The translations under genes were made by a program, and so were the position numbers. Positions 17,398-26,757 of a stretch of 64,000 nt of DNA are shown here, piece after piece. The first letter of the stretch is position 1; each line of letters opens with the position of its first letter. The DNA is taken from positions 18,340 through 82,339 of the forward strand of contig DATGZN010000084.1 in assembly GCA_035297145.1 (NCBI GenBank), read 5' to 3'. The notes beneath the pieces were generated by a model. The model was not told where the DNA came from. It saw only the letters and a program-made list of their open reading frames with translations, and made no database searches. The stretch comes from QHXW01 sp035297145. GTDB lineage: Bacteria > Acidobacteriota > Terriglobia > Bryobacterales > Bryobacteraceae.

Positions 17398-18746
17398 AAA
17401 AGACATTACTCGCAGGCATCGCTGTCATCCTATTGGGCCTATCTGTTCTCTGGGCGCAAGGCAACGACGTAGTCATTAAGATCATCAACGGTCAGAAGAC
17501 GGTACTCGCCGCACCGGATTTGCACGGGTCAGGAGCGGCCCAGAACTTCATGGGCGCATTCAACGATACGCTCTTCAGCGATCTGCAAAATTCGGGTTTC
17601 TTCGACATGGCCCCCAAGGGCATGTATCCCTTGCAGGTGCCGCAGCGCCCCGAAGATTTCCGCCAACCACCCCGGCCCGGCACGTCCATGGGAGGCTTGG
17701 CGTTGGCCGACTGGGCGTCACCTCCGGTTAGTACAAACTACCTGGCGACCGGATATACCGCGGAACAAAACGGCCAGATAGTGCTATACGGCTGGCTTTT
17801 TGACGTCGGGCAGCCCAACCTCGCCAACGCGCAGATCCTGGGCAAGCGCTATTTCGGCTCGGTGGATGAAGCTGGTGCGCGTCTGGTAGCTCATCAGTTC
17901 GCGGCCGACATCCTGGCGCATTGGGGCGGAACATCGTTGTTTGGCACGAAAATCTATTTCGTATCGAACCGCACAGGCCACAAGGAAATTTGGTCCATGG
18001 ATCCCGACGGCTCCAATCAGAAACAGCTCACCTCATTTAAGTCGATCTCCATCATGCCTGCGATATCGCCAGATGGCAGTAAACTGGCGTTTACTAGCTA
18101 CGCGAGTGGGAATCCTGGTATATTTATACTCTCAACGGAGACTGGGCGCCGGTTGCCGTTCTACAACCAGAGGGCATCGTTGAATGCCACGCCGGACCTC
18201 ATGCCGGACGGGAAGCAGATTCTGTATGCTTCCTCCGCCAGCGGTTACACCCAGATCTACGTCGCGAATTTGGACGGGAGCAATTTGAGGCGCATCTCCT
18301 CCTCGCGCGCCATCGAGGTGGAACCCAAGGTGAATCCGAAAACCGGGAACGACATCGTATTTGTATCCGGACGAACGGGCCCGCAGCAGATTTTCCGGAT
18401 GAATTTTGATGGGACCGGCGTCGAAAGGCTCACGAACGGGGAGGGTGAAGCTTCCAATCCGTGCTGGAACCCAAATGGAGAAGTGATCGCGTTCTCATGG
18501 ACGCGTGGGTATGCAACCGGGAATTTCAATATCTTTCTGATGGACGTTGCGTCGCGCGAGTACAGCCAGTTGACTCACAGCGAAGGGCGGAACGAAAACC
18601 CGAGCTGGGCGCCCGATGGGCGGCATCTGGTCTTCATGTCCACGCGCAGCGGCTCCCACCAGATCTACACCATGCTGGCGGATGGCACCCAGGTGCATCA
18701 GCTAACCTCGGCAGGGAACAACTGGACGCCGGTATGGGGGAAGTGA
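17394..18746 (+). CDS. tolB: Tol-Pal system protein TolB
   Basis: 450 residues; ATGA overlap with the tolA stop. Signal peptide MKKTLLAGIAVILLGLSVLW ending AQ-G. N-terminal TolB domain (about 25-180, with ADWASPPVSTNYLATG and QFAADILAHWGG), then a six-bladed beta-propeller built of PD40 repeats: KIYFVSNRTGHKEIWSMDPD, ISPDGSKLAFTSYASG, and four more of the same form. Periplasmic; binds Pal and OmpA-like proteins and is released by TolA. Length is standard. Confidence 0.95.
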   Translation: MKKTLLAGIAVILLGLSVLWAQGNDVVIKIINGQKTVLAAPDLHGSGAAQNFMGAFNDTLFSDLQNSGFFDMAPKGMYPLQVPQRPEDFRQPPRPGTSMGGLALADWASPPVSTNYLATGYTAEQNGQIVLYGWLFDVGQPNLANAQILGKRYFGSVDEAGARLVAHQFAADILAHWGGTSLFGTKIYFVSNRTGHKEIWSMDPDGSNQKQLTSFKSISIMPAISPDGSKLAFTSYASGNPGIFILSTETGRRLPFYNQRASLNATPDLMPDGKQILYASSASGYTQIYVANLDGSNLRRISSSRAIEVEPKVNPKTGNDIVFVSGRTGPQQIFRMNFDGTGVERLTNGEGEASNPCWNPNGEVIAFSWTRGYATGNFNIFLMDVASREYSQLTHSEGRNENPSWAPDGRHLVFMSTRSGSHQIYTMLADGTQVHQLTSAGNNWTPVWGK

Positions 18747-18780
18747 TCGGTTCTTTGGAACAATTCTGGAGGCAGAGATC

Positions 18781-19554
18781 ATGTTGTTGAAACGGAAATG
18801 GAGCATCATCTGCATCGCTATTGCGCTAGTTATGGTCGCGTCGGGTTGTAAGAAGAAGGCACCGCCACCGCCGCCACCAGCACCGCCGCCAACCAAGACT
18901 GTTGAAGCGCCGCCACCGGCTGCGCCGGACATCACCGAGTTCTCGGCCGAACCGTCTTCGATCGAGCGCGGGGGTTCGTCCACGCTGAAATGGACGGTAA
19001 CCAACGCCAATCAGATCACGATCGATAACGGCGTTGGCTCGGTGCAAGCCACCGGCAGCCGCAGCGTTTATCCTAACCAAACCACCACCTACACGTTGAG
19101 GGCAACCGGCCCCGGCGGAACGCTCAGCAAGAGCGCCACGGTGAACGTGACCGCGCCGCCACCGCCGGCAGCGCCGCCGCCGGCCAAGCCCGACTTGGGG
19201 CAGCGCATGAGCGCGTTGCAGGATGCGTACTATGACTACGACAAGAGCGACGTCCGCGACGACGCACGATCGGCTCTCACTAAAGACGCCGATCTGCTGA
19301 AGTCCATTTTCCAGGACTTCCCGGATGCCGTCATCACCCTCGAGGGGCATTGCGACGAACGCGGCTCAGCCGAGTACAACCTCGGGTTGGGCGACCGCCG
19401 TGCCACCTCCGCGAAGGACTTCCTGGTGCAATTGGGTGTTCCCGCCGACAAGCTGAAGACCATCAGCTACGGTAAGGAGCGGCCGGTTTGCACGGAGTCC
19501 AATGAGGAGTGCTGGCAGCGCAACCGGCGCGCGCACTTCTCCACGGGGCAGTAA
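18781..19554 (+). CDS. pal: Peptidoglycan-associated lipoprotein Pal with Ig-like insert
   Basis: 257 residues; ribosome site GGAGG just upstream. Signal peptide with lipobox VASGC (Cys23), so anchored in the outer membrane. Then a Pro-rich linker (about 27-50), an Ig-like domain (about 51-125: SIERGGSSTLKWTVTNANQI, TTTYTLRATGPGG), a second Pro/Ala linker and the C-terminal OmpA-like peptidoglycan-binding domain (about 140-257: YYDYDKSDVRDDA, LEGHCDERGSAEYNLGLGDRRA). Asp and Arg of the GHCDERG motif bind diaminopimelate. The inserted Ig-like domain makes it about 85 residues longer than E. coli Pal. Confidence 0.93.
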   Translation: MLLKRKWSIICIAIALVMVASGCKKKAPPPPPPAPPPTKTVEAPPPAAPDITEFSAEPSSIERGGSSTLKWTVTNANQITIDNGVGSVQATGSRSVYPNQTTTYTLRATGPGGTLSKSATVNVTAPPPPAAPPPAKPDLGQRMSALQDAYYDYDKSDVRDDARSALTKDADLLKSIFQDFPDAVITLEGHCDERGSAEYNLGLGDRRATSAKDFLVQLGVPADKLKTISYGKERPVCTESNEECWQRNRRAHFSTGQ

Positions 19555-19633
19555 TCTCATCGGGTAGGACACGCGGCTCGGACCGATGGACAGGTGCGGG
19601 CTGGTGTCCTACCCTCATATTCAGGAGGCCAGC

Positions 19634-20527
19634 ATGAAATCTAGCCGGCTGATTCCAGCCGTAGTGTTTGCGTTCCCTCTCCTTTGCGGGGCAGCCAGCA
19701 AGGAAATTGTGGAGTTGCAGCGCGATGTGGCGCAGTTGCAGGATCAGATTCGCACGCTGCAGAGCGCGTTCGATACCAAGATGACGCTGCTCACCGCGCA
19801 AGCGCAGCAAGCCGCCGATTCCGCCACTCGAACATCCACCGCACTCGCGGGATTACAAGGCGCCATTCAGGAACAACTGCGCGAGCAAACCAAGCAGATC
19901 GCAGGTCCGGTGGCCAATCTCAACGCCAAGATTGACGAGATGACCACGGCGTTTCAGCAGGTACAGAACGGGATGGCCGATGTCACCTCGCGCCTCGGCA
20001 ATATCGAGCAGCAGATGAAGGACTTGAGCAATCAGATGCGTACGATCTGTACTCCCGCGGCCGCCCCGCCCTCAGCCGGAGGGACGACCCCATCTCCGGG
20101 AGCTTCCAGCATTCCGCCCGTCGACGGTAAGACGCTCTACGCCAACGCCGATCGCGACCGGCTAGGAGGGAAGAACGATCTCGCACTACAGGAGTATCAA
20201 CAATACGTCAAGTATTTCGGTGATGGCCCGTTTGCGCCGAATGCGCAGTTCTGGATTGGCTATATTTACTACACCCAAACTGACTACGAGGACGCTCTAA
20301 AAGCATTCGATGACGTATTAGTCCGGTTTTCACCCAATTCGAAGACCCCCGATGCCTACCTATGGAAGGGCACGACCCTGGTGAAACTTGGCCAACGCAC
20401 CGCGGGCGCCAAGGAGCTTCGCCAATTGATCAAGCTTTATCCCTCAAGTGAAGCCTCCACGAAAGCGAGGGCTCAGCTCAAGCAGTTGGGCCTTCCTGTT
20501 TCTTCGGCTCCTGCACGTAAGCGGTAA
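19634..20527 (+). CDS. cpoB: CpoB/YbgF-like cell division coordinator
   Basis: 297 residues from ATG 19634, with AGGAGG 7 nt upstream; an earlier in-frame ATG at 19586 has no such site. Signal peptide MKSSRLIPAVVFAFPLLCGA. A long coiled coil follows (about 22-140, heptads such as IVELQRDVAQLQDQIRTLQ), a Pro/Ser/Gly linker, then TPR repeats (about 170-285: YANADRDRLGGKNDLALQEY, YYTQTDYEDALKAFDDVL). This is the CpoB arrangement of trimerisation coiled coil plus TPR. Last gene of the tol-pal unit. Confidence 0.92.
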   Translation: MKSSRLIPAVVFAFPLLCGAASKEIVELQRDVAQLQDQIRTLQSAFDTKMTLLTAQAQQAADSATRTSTALAGLQGAIQEQLREQTKQIAGPVANLNAKIDEMTTAFQQVQNGMADVTSRLGNIEQQMKDLSNQMRTICTPAAAPPSAGGTTPSPGASSIPPVDGKTLYANADRDRLGGKNDLALQEYQQYVKYFGDGPFAPNAQFWIGYIYYTQTDYEDALKAFDDVLVRFSPNSKTPDAYLWKGTTLVKLGQRTAGAKELRQLIKLYPSSEASTKARAQLKQLGLPVSSAPARKR

Positions 20528-20599
20528 TTCCCTCCCACGCAATTCCTGTTTTTTCTCCGGTCTGCAAAACCCACCCGCAATTGAGACAATAGGCAGTCT

Positions 20600-21334
20600 A
20601 TGGAGCCGAATCCCACTAACGCCCGGCCACTGCTCACTACTTACGAAGGCCTGGCCAAGATGATCGACCACTCTCTGGTGCGGCCCGAGCTGACCGATGA
20701 GCAGGTCGTCGCGGGCTGCGAGCTCGCCAAGCGCTACCAGGTCGCGAGCGTCAGTGTTCGGCCGTGCGATGTGGATCTGGCCGTCCGCCTGCTCAGCGGA
20801 TCGGGCGTGGCCGCCGGCAGCGTTGCCGGCTTTCCGCACGGTTCGTCCACCACCGCCGTCAAGCTCTATGAGATCCGCGATGTGCTCCGCCGCGGCGCCA
20901 AGGAGGTGGACATGGTGCTCAATATTTCCAAGCTGCTCTCGCGCCAGTTCCAATATGTCGAGACGGAACTATTGCAGTGCGCCGAGGAATGCCACAAGCA
21001 AGGCGCACTCCTCAAAGTGATTTTCGAAAACGCATATCTCACCGATGAGCTGAAAATCATCGCCTGCCGCATCGCAGCGCGCGCGGAAGTCGATTTCGTG
21101 AAAACCTCCACGGCATTCGCCGCAACTGGTTACACCATCGAAGACTTGAAACTCATGCGCAAGCACTCGCCGGAACGGGTCGGTGTGAAAGCCGCGGGCG
21201 GTGTGCGCACGCTGGAGAAGGCTCTGGAGGTCTACGAGGTGGGCTGCTCGCGCTTTGGCGCTACGGCCACTGCCGCCATCCTGGATGCCTGGACGGCGCG
21301 GCTCAGCCAGACCGCGGAGCGGGTGGCTTCCTAG
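20600..21334 (+). CDS. deoC: Deoxyribose-phosphate aldolase
   Basis: 244 residues. Class I aldolase converting 2-deoxyribose 5-phosphate to glyceraldehyde 3-phosphate and acetaldehyde. Schiff-base Lys168 is in VDFVKTSTAF; the second active-site lysine is Lys197 in GVKAAGGVRT, and Asp104 is in KEVDMVLN. IDHSLVRPELT at the N-terminus replaces the common IDHTLLKP. A 39-bp gap leads to the aroDE gene; a functional tie to it is not evident. Confidence 0.95.
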   Translation: MEPNPTNARPLLTTYEGLAKMIDHSLVRPELTDEQVVAGCELAKRYQVASVSVRPCDVDLAVRLLSGSGVAAGSVAGFPHGSSTTAVKLYEIRDVLRRGAKEVDMVLNISKLLSRQFQYVETELLQCAEECHKQGALLKVIFENAYLTDELKIIACRIAARAEVDFVKTSTAFAATGYTIEDLKLMRKHSPERVGVKAAGGVRTLEKALEVYEVGCSRFGATATAAILDAWTARLSQTAERVAS

Positions 21335-21373
21335 CGTTTTTCCCGTGGTATTCTAAGAACCTCGCGAACGGCC

Positions 21374-22882
21374 ATGCCGCAGAAACGGCCCTTCCCCCGC
21401 ATTTGTATCGCTCTCGGCTTGCCAGATGCCGCCAGACTGCTGGAGCACGCCCGGCAGGAGGCCGAATCCGGCGAGACATTTCTCGAATTCCGTCTGGACC
21501 ATCTGGAAAATCCGGAGCACGGGATCAAAGTCATTCGCGAACTACTCAAGCAGCACCCAGGGTGCATCATTCTCGCTACCTGCCGCCGCCATCAGAACCA
21601 TGGCAAGTTCAATGGAAGCGTGGAAGAGCAACTGGGCATCCTCGATCACGCGGTCCACGCCGGCGCGCAAGCTATCGATGTGGAGATCGAGACCGCCGAG
21701 ACCGCAGCCGAACGCCTCAGCAGCTTTCGCGGCCGATGCCAGATCGTTGTCTCATATCACAATTTCGAGACCACGCCGCAGCTTGACGTGCTGCTCAAGC
21801 GCATGACTCTCTTCCCGGCGGATGCCTACAAAATTGTGACCACGGCGCGCAAGCCGTCGGACAACGCACGCGTGCTGGCGCTGGCCCGCACCTGTCCGCG
21901 GACGCCGCTCGTGGTCCTCGCGCTTGGGGAGCTGGGTTTTCCCACGCGCGTGCTTTCTCCGGCCTTTGGCGGAATGTATACTTATGCCGCGCCTCTGGCC
22001 ACGCAAGGAACCGCTCCAGGACAGGTGAGCGCGCGCCTGCTACGGCACCTCTACCGCATCGACAAGATCTCTAAGGCCGTGAAAGTGTACGGCGTCATCG
22101 CCGACCCGATCCGTCATTCGATTTCGCCCGCCGTACACAATCGCGGCTTCCAAGCGCGACGTTTCGATGGTGTTTATCTGCCGTTCCTGGTCTCGCCGTT
22201 GCAGCTCCGCGATTTTTTCATCCTGGCCGACAAAGTTCCCATTTCCGGATTCAGCGTCACCATTCCACATAAGCAGAAGGTGCTCCGGTATCTCGACGCC
22301 GTCGATCCGCTGGCCCGCCGCATCGGCGCCGTCAACACGGTTTGGCGTAAGGCCGGGAAATGGCGAGGAACCAACACCGACGCAGCAGCCGTGCTGGCAC
22401 CCTTGAGCCGGCACGTGCGGCCATCCAAAGCTTCGGTCCTGATCGTCGGTAACGGCGGTGCCGCGCGCGGAGCAGCGTGCGCGCTGATCGACGCCGGTGC
22501 GAAGGTCTCCATCGTAGGGCGCAACCCCGACCGTGTGCGTGCCCTCTCCCGCCTTTGTGGCGCTGAGCCGTTGCTGCGTGAACAGACCGAGCAGCGCCAG
22601 TTCGATGCGTTGGTTCACGCTACGCCCCTCGGCATGTTTCCGCACGTCGAAGAGTGCTTCTTCAACGGCAGGATTCCCGCTGACATCGTGTTTGACATGG
22701 TTTACAATCCTCTCGAAACGGTGCTGATCCGTCGCGCTCGCGAGGAAAAGAAGGTCGTGGTACCGGGTATCGAGATGTTCATCGAGCAGGCGGTGCGCCA
22801 GTTCGAGATCTGGACCGGCGAGTCCGCGCCGCGCGCCGTCATGGAAAAAGCCGCATTGGAGGCCCTGGAGCAGAAGTCATGA
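21374..22882 (+). CDS. aroDE: Bifunctional 3-dehydroquinate dehydratase / shikimate dehydrogenase
   Basis: 502 residues forming two enzymes in one chain. Residues 1-225 are a type I dehydroquinase: EFRLDHLENP, catalytic His129 in SYHNF and Schiff-base Lys153 in AYKIVTTARKPSD. Residues 235-500 are a shikimate dehydrogenase: VIADPIRHSISPAVHNRGF, FSVTIPHKQKV (catalytic Lys), GAVNTVWR, GTNTDA (catalytic Asp), the NADP-binding VLIVGNGGAARGAACAL and the closing MFIEQAVRQFEIWTG. It performs steps three and four of the shikimate pathway. Its stop overlaps the start of the following Tat-leader mini-gene (ATGA at 22879). Confidence 0.95.
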   Translation: MPQKRPFPRICIALGLPDAARLLEHARQEAESGETFLEFRLDHLENPEHGIKVIRELLKQHPGCIILATCRRHQNHGKFNGSVEEQLGILDHAVHAGAQAIDVEIETAETAAERLSSFRGRCQIVVSYHNFETTPQLDVLLKRMTLFPADAYKIVTTARKPSDNARVLALARTCPRTPLVVLALGELGFPTRVLSPAFGGMYTYAAPLATQGTAPGQVSARLLRHLYRIDKISKAVKVYGVIADPIRHSISPAVHNRGFQARRFDGVYLPFLVSPLQLRDFFILADKVPISGFSVTIPHKQKVLRYLDAVDPLARRIGAVNTVWRKAGKWRGTNTDAAAVLAPLSRHVRPSKASVLIVGNGGAARGAACALIDAGAKVSIVGRNPDRVRALSRLCGAEPLLREQTEQRQFDALVHATPLGMFPHVEECFFNGRIPADIVFDMVYNPLETVLIRRAREEKKVVVPGIEMFIEQAVRQFEIWTGESAPRAVMEKAALEALEQKS

Positions 22883-23085
22883 GCCTGAAGATGACGCGTA
22901 GGGATTTGGCCGCCGTACTGGGATCGGCCGCAAGTGTTGCCGTGGCGCGCGCACAGAATCCACCGGCGAGTCAGCCTGAAGACCTGAATGCCGCCGCCAA
23001 AGACCAGCTCCGGAAGGACCGAGAGGCCATGGCGAAGGTCGATCTGCCCATGCCCACCGAACCCGCCTTTCAGTTCAAAGCCTGA
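22879..23085 (+). CDS. Tat-leader mini-protein coupled to amidase
   Basis: 68 residues. Overlaps the aroDE stop (ATGA) and its own TGA shares a base with the amidase ATG (23085), so all three are translationally coupled. MTRRDLAAVLGSAASVAVARA is a twin-arginine leader with an A-R-A cleavage site; the mature peptide would be only about 43 residues, rich in Lys/Glu (LNAAAKDQLRKDREAMAKVD) and ending LPMPTEPAFQFKA. I know no function. It may be an exported partner of the amidase, or a detached leader of an ancestral exported amidase. The amidase itself starts without any leader. Confidence 0.75.
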   Translation: MSLKMTRRDLAAVLGSAASVAVARAQNPPASQPEDLNAAAKDQLRKDREAMAKVDLPMPTEPAFQFKA

Positions 23086-24515
23086 TGGCCGGCGAATTCA
23101 ACGACGACATTTTCTTCGCCACCATTGGCGAGCTGAACACCCGTCTGAAGGCCAAGGAGTTCTCGGCAGTCGAACTGGTGCGCGCTTTCGCCCGGCGCCT
23201 GGAACAGCTTGGCCCTCGCTACAATGCTCTCGCGCTTCCGCTGACCGAAGTCGCGATCCGCCACGCGCAAGGCGTGGACAAGGATCTCAAGATCGAGCGT
23301 TACCGGGGCCCACTGCAAGGCATTCCCTTCGGCGCGAAGGATCTGTTGAGTTACGCCGGCCACCCGACCACTTGGGGCGCCAGCCCGTACGCCGCTCAAG
23401 TTTTCGACGAAACAGCAACCGTCCTCCAGAAGCTCGAAAAGATTGGCGCCGTGCTGGTCGGCAAGCTGGCCATGGTGGAGCTTGCAGGCGGTGGCGGCTA
23501 CCGCTTCGCATCGGCATCCATGTTCGGTCCAGGACTGAATCCTTGGGATCGCACACGCTGGTCCGGTGGGTCCTCCAGCGGATCCGGCAGTGCCGTAGCC
23601 GCCGGCTTGGTCCCATTCGCGCTCGGCTCGGAGACGTCCGGATCCATTCTGACGCCTGCGGCCTTCTGCGGTGTTACCGGCTTGCGGCCCACTTATGGGC
23701 TTGTAAGCCGTCACGGCGCCATGGCGCTCTCGTGGACCATGGACAAGGTTGGTCCCCTGTGCCGGTCCGCCGAAGATTGCGCCCTCGTGCTGGCAGCCAT
23801 CGCCGGCGGCGATTCCGCCGATCCAGGCTCGGCTCACAAAAGTTTTTACTACACACCGCAATACGCCCGGCCCACCAAGAACCTGCGCGTCGGTTACGCG
23901 CCCATCGATTTCGCGGAATGGGCCCAACCCGCCGCGCGCCCGGCATTCGAGCAGGCGCTCGCCGTCATCCGCGAAACCGGCGCGCAACTGGCCGAAGTCA
24001 AGCTGCCTGATCTGCCGTACGGCGCGTTAACCAGCACCATCATCCTCGCGGAAGCCGCCTCCATCTTCGAACCGCTGATTGTCAGCGGCAAAGTGCAGCA
24101 ACTGGCCGACGCCAAACAGATTGCGGGGCTGAAAGCGGCGCTCGATATCTCAGCCACCGACTACTTGAAGGCCATGCGCATTCGCACCCTCGTACGAAAG
24201 CAGATCCGCCAGCTCTTTACGGAGGTCGATGTGCTGCTCGCGCCGACCCGCTTCGGTCCTGCGCCCAAGATCAGCGAGCCGCTGGACAAACATGCCTCCG
24301 ATCCAAAACCTAAGGATCCTGGTCTGGGCAGTGCCTTGATTCCCGCGGGCAATCTCGCCGGCCTCCCCGCGCTTTCGCTACCTTGTGGCTTCGCAGACGG
24401 GCTGCCCGTCGCCATTCAGTTAGTGGGCTCCGCGTTTTCCGAAAATCTTCTCCTCGCTTTGGGTAAGGATTTCCAAACCCGCACGGACTGGCACCACAAA
24501 CGGCCCAAGATGTAG
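23085..24515 (+). CDS. Amidase signature family hydrolase
   Basis: 476 residues. Ser-Ser-Lys hydrolase splitting carboxamides. Lys85 in PFGAKDLL, the cis-serine in RWSGGSSSGSGSAVAAG (Ser163/164) and the nucleophile Ser187 in ALGSETSGSI are all present; LRPTYGLVSRHGAM and WTMDKVGPLCRSAEDC follow as usual. It resembles GatA-type amidases, but no gatB or gatC is nearby, so a tRNA amidotransferase role is unlikely. It has no signal of its own; the small Tat-leader gene lies directly upstream and overlaps by one base. Substrate unknown. Confidence 0.9.
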   Translation: MAGEFNDDIFFATIGELNTRLKAKEFSAVELVRAFARRLEQLGPRYNALALPLTEVAIRHAQGVDKDLKIERYRGPLQGIPFGAKDLLSYAGHPTTWGASPYAAQVFDETATVLQKLEKIGAVLVGKLAMVELAGGGGYRFASASMFGPGLNPWDRTRWSGGSSSGSGSAVAAGLVPFALGSETSGSILTPAAFCGVTGLRPTYGLVSRHGAMALSWTMDKVGPLCRSAEDCALVLAAIAGGDSADPGSAHKSFYYTPQYARPTKNLRVGYAPIDFAEWAQPAARPAFEQALAVIRETGAQLAEVKLPDLPYGALTSTIILAEAASIFEPLIVSGKVQQLADAKQIAGLKAALDISATDYLKAMRIRTLVRKQIRQLFTEVDVLLAPTRFGPAPKISEPLDKHASDPKPKDPGLGSALIPAGNLAGLPALSLPCGFADGLPVAIQLVGSAFSENLLLALGKDFQTRTDWHHKRPKM

Positions 24516-24548
24516 TGGCTGCTCACGCGGCAACGCTACAATGAAATC

Positions 24549-26693
24549 ATGCCGCGCGCCGGCAGCAATCCCCAAATCTCGGTCGAGCGTTTTTTCCAGC
24601 TTTCTGTTCTGGGTCTGGTCACCAGCGGTTATCTGGCCGTCGCCGGCTCCGGCTATCTCGACACTCCTACCATCGTTCTCACCGGTTTGGGACTCTTGCT
24701 GCGCGCGCTCCTCGTTACAGGGATCATACGTCTCGAATTCTCCACTGGTCTCGTAACACTCGTCACTCTCGGCTACATCGCCTTTTATCCGGTCGATTAT
24801 TTTTTCTTGTCGCACACGTTTCTGCAAGCAACCATTCATCTCGTCTTCTTCTTAGCCGTCGTGAAGATCCTCACGGCGCGCACCAACCGTGATTATCTAT
24901 ACGCAGGCGCCATCGCGTTTCTGGAAATCCTCGCCGCGGCCATTATTTCAGCCAGCTTGAATTTTCTTTTGCTTCTGGGCGTCTATCTGCTTTGCGCGAT
25001 CGCCGCCTTCACCAGCGCCGAAATCCGTCGCGCCATGCAGAAGCCGCACCAGATTGCGCGTTTTGGCCCGCGCCGCTTCCATACACGCCTTGCGATCCTC
25101 GCCGCATCTGTGACTCTCGGCATTCTTGTGCTGACCGGCGGACTATTCTTCCTGCTGCCACGCAGCGCCAACGCCACGCTGAGCCGTTTCGTCTCGCACC
25201 GCATCCATGTGCCTGGCTTCTCGAACGAAGTTACGCTCGGACAAATCGGTGAGATCAAGAACGACTCGACCGCCGTGATGCACGTTCGTCCCGAATCGCC
25301 CTACTTTCCGGACAACCTGAAGTGGCGCGGTGTGGCTTTGAGCGATTTCGACGGCAAACACTGGTCCAATCCGCGCGGCGAAGGGCGGACCGTACATCTG
25401 GAGGACGGCTGGACGCTAGTGACCAACCAGCCGCAGATCGGAGATCCTCTTTATTACCACGTCACACTCAATGCCGTCGATTCCGATGTTCTGTTCGTCG
25501 CGGGCGTGCCCGTGCATTTGCGCCCGGAGCTGTCGAACACTTTTGGTCTGCAGCGCGACGCGTCCATCCAAATGGAAAACGACGACAGTCTGCGCCTGCG
25601 CTCCCTGCCTCCGGACAATTTCCGCTACTCCGTCTCGAGTGTTCTCGAAAGCACCTCACCCGTAACCGACCACATCGCATTGTCGCCGAATGCGCGGGAC
25701 CAATACCTGCGACTTCCGCCACTCGACCCGCGCGTGCGCGAGCTCGCCCAACAGGTGACCGCCGGTCTGTTCACGCAAGTTGACCGCGCCCGCGCCATTG
25801 AGAAGCATCTGCGGCGCTCTTATGGCTACACGCTGCAGTTTCCGGACCGCGAGCCGGCCGACCCGATCGCGTATTTCCTGTTCGAGCGCAAAAAAGGCCA
25901 CTGCGAATATTTCGCCTCTGCTATGACCGTGATGCTACGCGCCGTCGGCATTCCCGCGCGGCTCATCAATGGATTTCAAAGCGGAACGTTCAATCCCATT
26001 TCTAATCAGTATGTGATTCGTGAGTCCGATGCGCATAGTTGGGTGGAGGCGTATCTGGAAGCGCGCGGTTGGACAACCTTCGATCCGACGCCGCCCGATC
26101 CCTCCGCGCATAGCACCGGCCTGCTCGCCAAAATAAGTCTGTGGGCTGATGCGGCCGACACCTTTTGGCAGGATTGGGTGCTGCGCTACGATCGGGGCCG
26201 GCAGTTCGTTCTCGCCGCTCAACTGGATCGTGCAAGCCGGCGCTTGCGTCTGGGGTGGATCGGTGGCTTGAGGGATACCGCCGGGCGATGGGAATTGCGG
26301 CTTCGGGACTGGTCCAATGCGTACGGCCTCGAGTTGGCTATGCTTTTCGCGTTCGCGGCGGCGCTGGTGTTCGCAGGGCCACGTGCTTGGCGCTCTGTAC
26401 GCATGTTGCGCCGTGTGCGGCGCGTCCGTGAGGGCCAAGCACAGGCCGGCGATGCCACCCTTCTGTACGAGCGCATGCTCGATGTCTTGCGCAGCCGGGG
26501 CTTCCAGAAGCCTGCCTGGTTCACACCGCGCGAGTTCGCCGCCTCGCTCCCAGCCGAGACGGGCATGCTGGTAGATCAGTTCACCGCCGCTTATAACGAT
26601 CTGCGCTTCGGCGGCAGACTCGACGCCGCACCCCGGTTGACCCTGCTGCTCGAAGAGCTGGAAACCGGGCGAACGGGAATCCCGGCGATGTAG
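24549..26693 (+). CDS. TgpA-type membrane transglutaminase-like protein
   Basis: 714 residues. The first 205 residues hold about six membrane helices (DUF3488-like), followed by a large periplasmic part with a transglutaminase core: Cys452 in KKGHCEYFASAM, His496 in ESDAHSWVEAYL and Asp512 in WTTFDPTPPD. A last membrane helix (about 592-612) precedes a C-terminal DUF4129-like region (YERMLDVLRSRGFQKPAWFT, TPREFAASL). Same layout as Pseudomonas TgpA and the partner of MoxR-DUF58 operons; here it lies about 15 kb from moxR. Likely modifies cell-envelope proteins or peptides. Confidence 0.88.
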   Translation: MPRAGSNPQISVERFFQLSVLGLVTSGYLAVAGSGYLDTPTIVLTGLGLLLRALLVTGIIRLEFSTGLVTLVTLGYIAFYPVDYFFLSHTFLQATIHLVFFLAVVKILTARTNRDYLYAGAIAFLEILAAAIISASLNFLLLLGVYLLCAIAAFTSAEIRRAMQKPHQIARFGPRRFHTRLAILAASVTLGILVLTGGLFFLLPRSANATLSRFVSHRIHVPGFSNEVTLGQIGEIKNDSTAVMHVRPESPYFPDNLKWRGVALSDFDGKHWSNPRGEGRTVHLEDGWTLVTNQPQIGDPLYYHVTLNAVDSDVLFVAGVPVHLRPELSNTFGLQRDASIQMENDDSLRLRSLPPDNFRYSVSSVLESTSPVTDHIALSPNARDQYLRLPPLDPRVRELAQQVTAGLFTQVDRARAIEKHLRRSYGYTLQFPDREPADPIAYFLFERKKGHCEYFASAMTVMLRAVGIPARLINGFQSGTFNPISNQYVIRESDAHSWVEAYLEARGWTTFDPTPPDPSAHSTGLLAKISLWADAADTFWQDWVLRYDRGRQFVLAAQLDRASRRLRLGWIGGLRDTAGRWELRLRDWSNAYGLELAMLFAFAAALVFAGPRAWRSVRMLRRVRRVREGQAQAGDATLLYERMLDVLRSRGFQKPAWFTPREFAASLPAETGMLVDQFTAAYNDLRFGGRLDAAPRLTLLLEELETGRTGIPAM

Positions 26694-26757
26694 TTGCGCC
26701 GCTCTGAGCCACGCTGTGTAAACGAGGTAGAATCGTCCCGAAGACCTGCCCGGTACA

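Noticed and set aside
23085..24515. GatA subunit of the tRNA amidotransferase
   Set aside because: No gatB or gatC, and a Tat-leader gene precedes it; a general amidase is the safer call.
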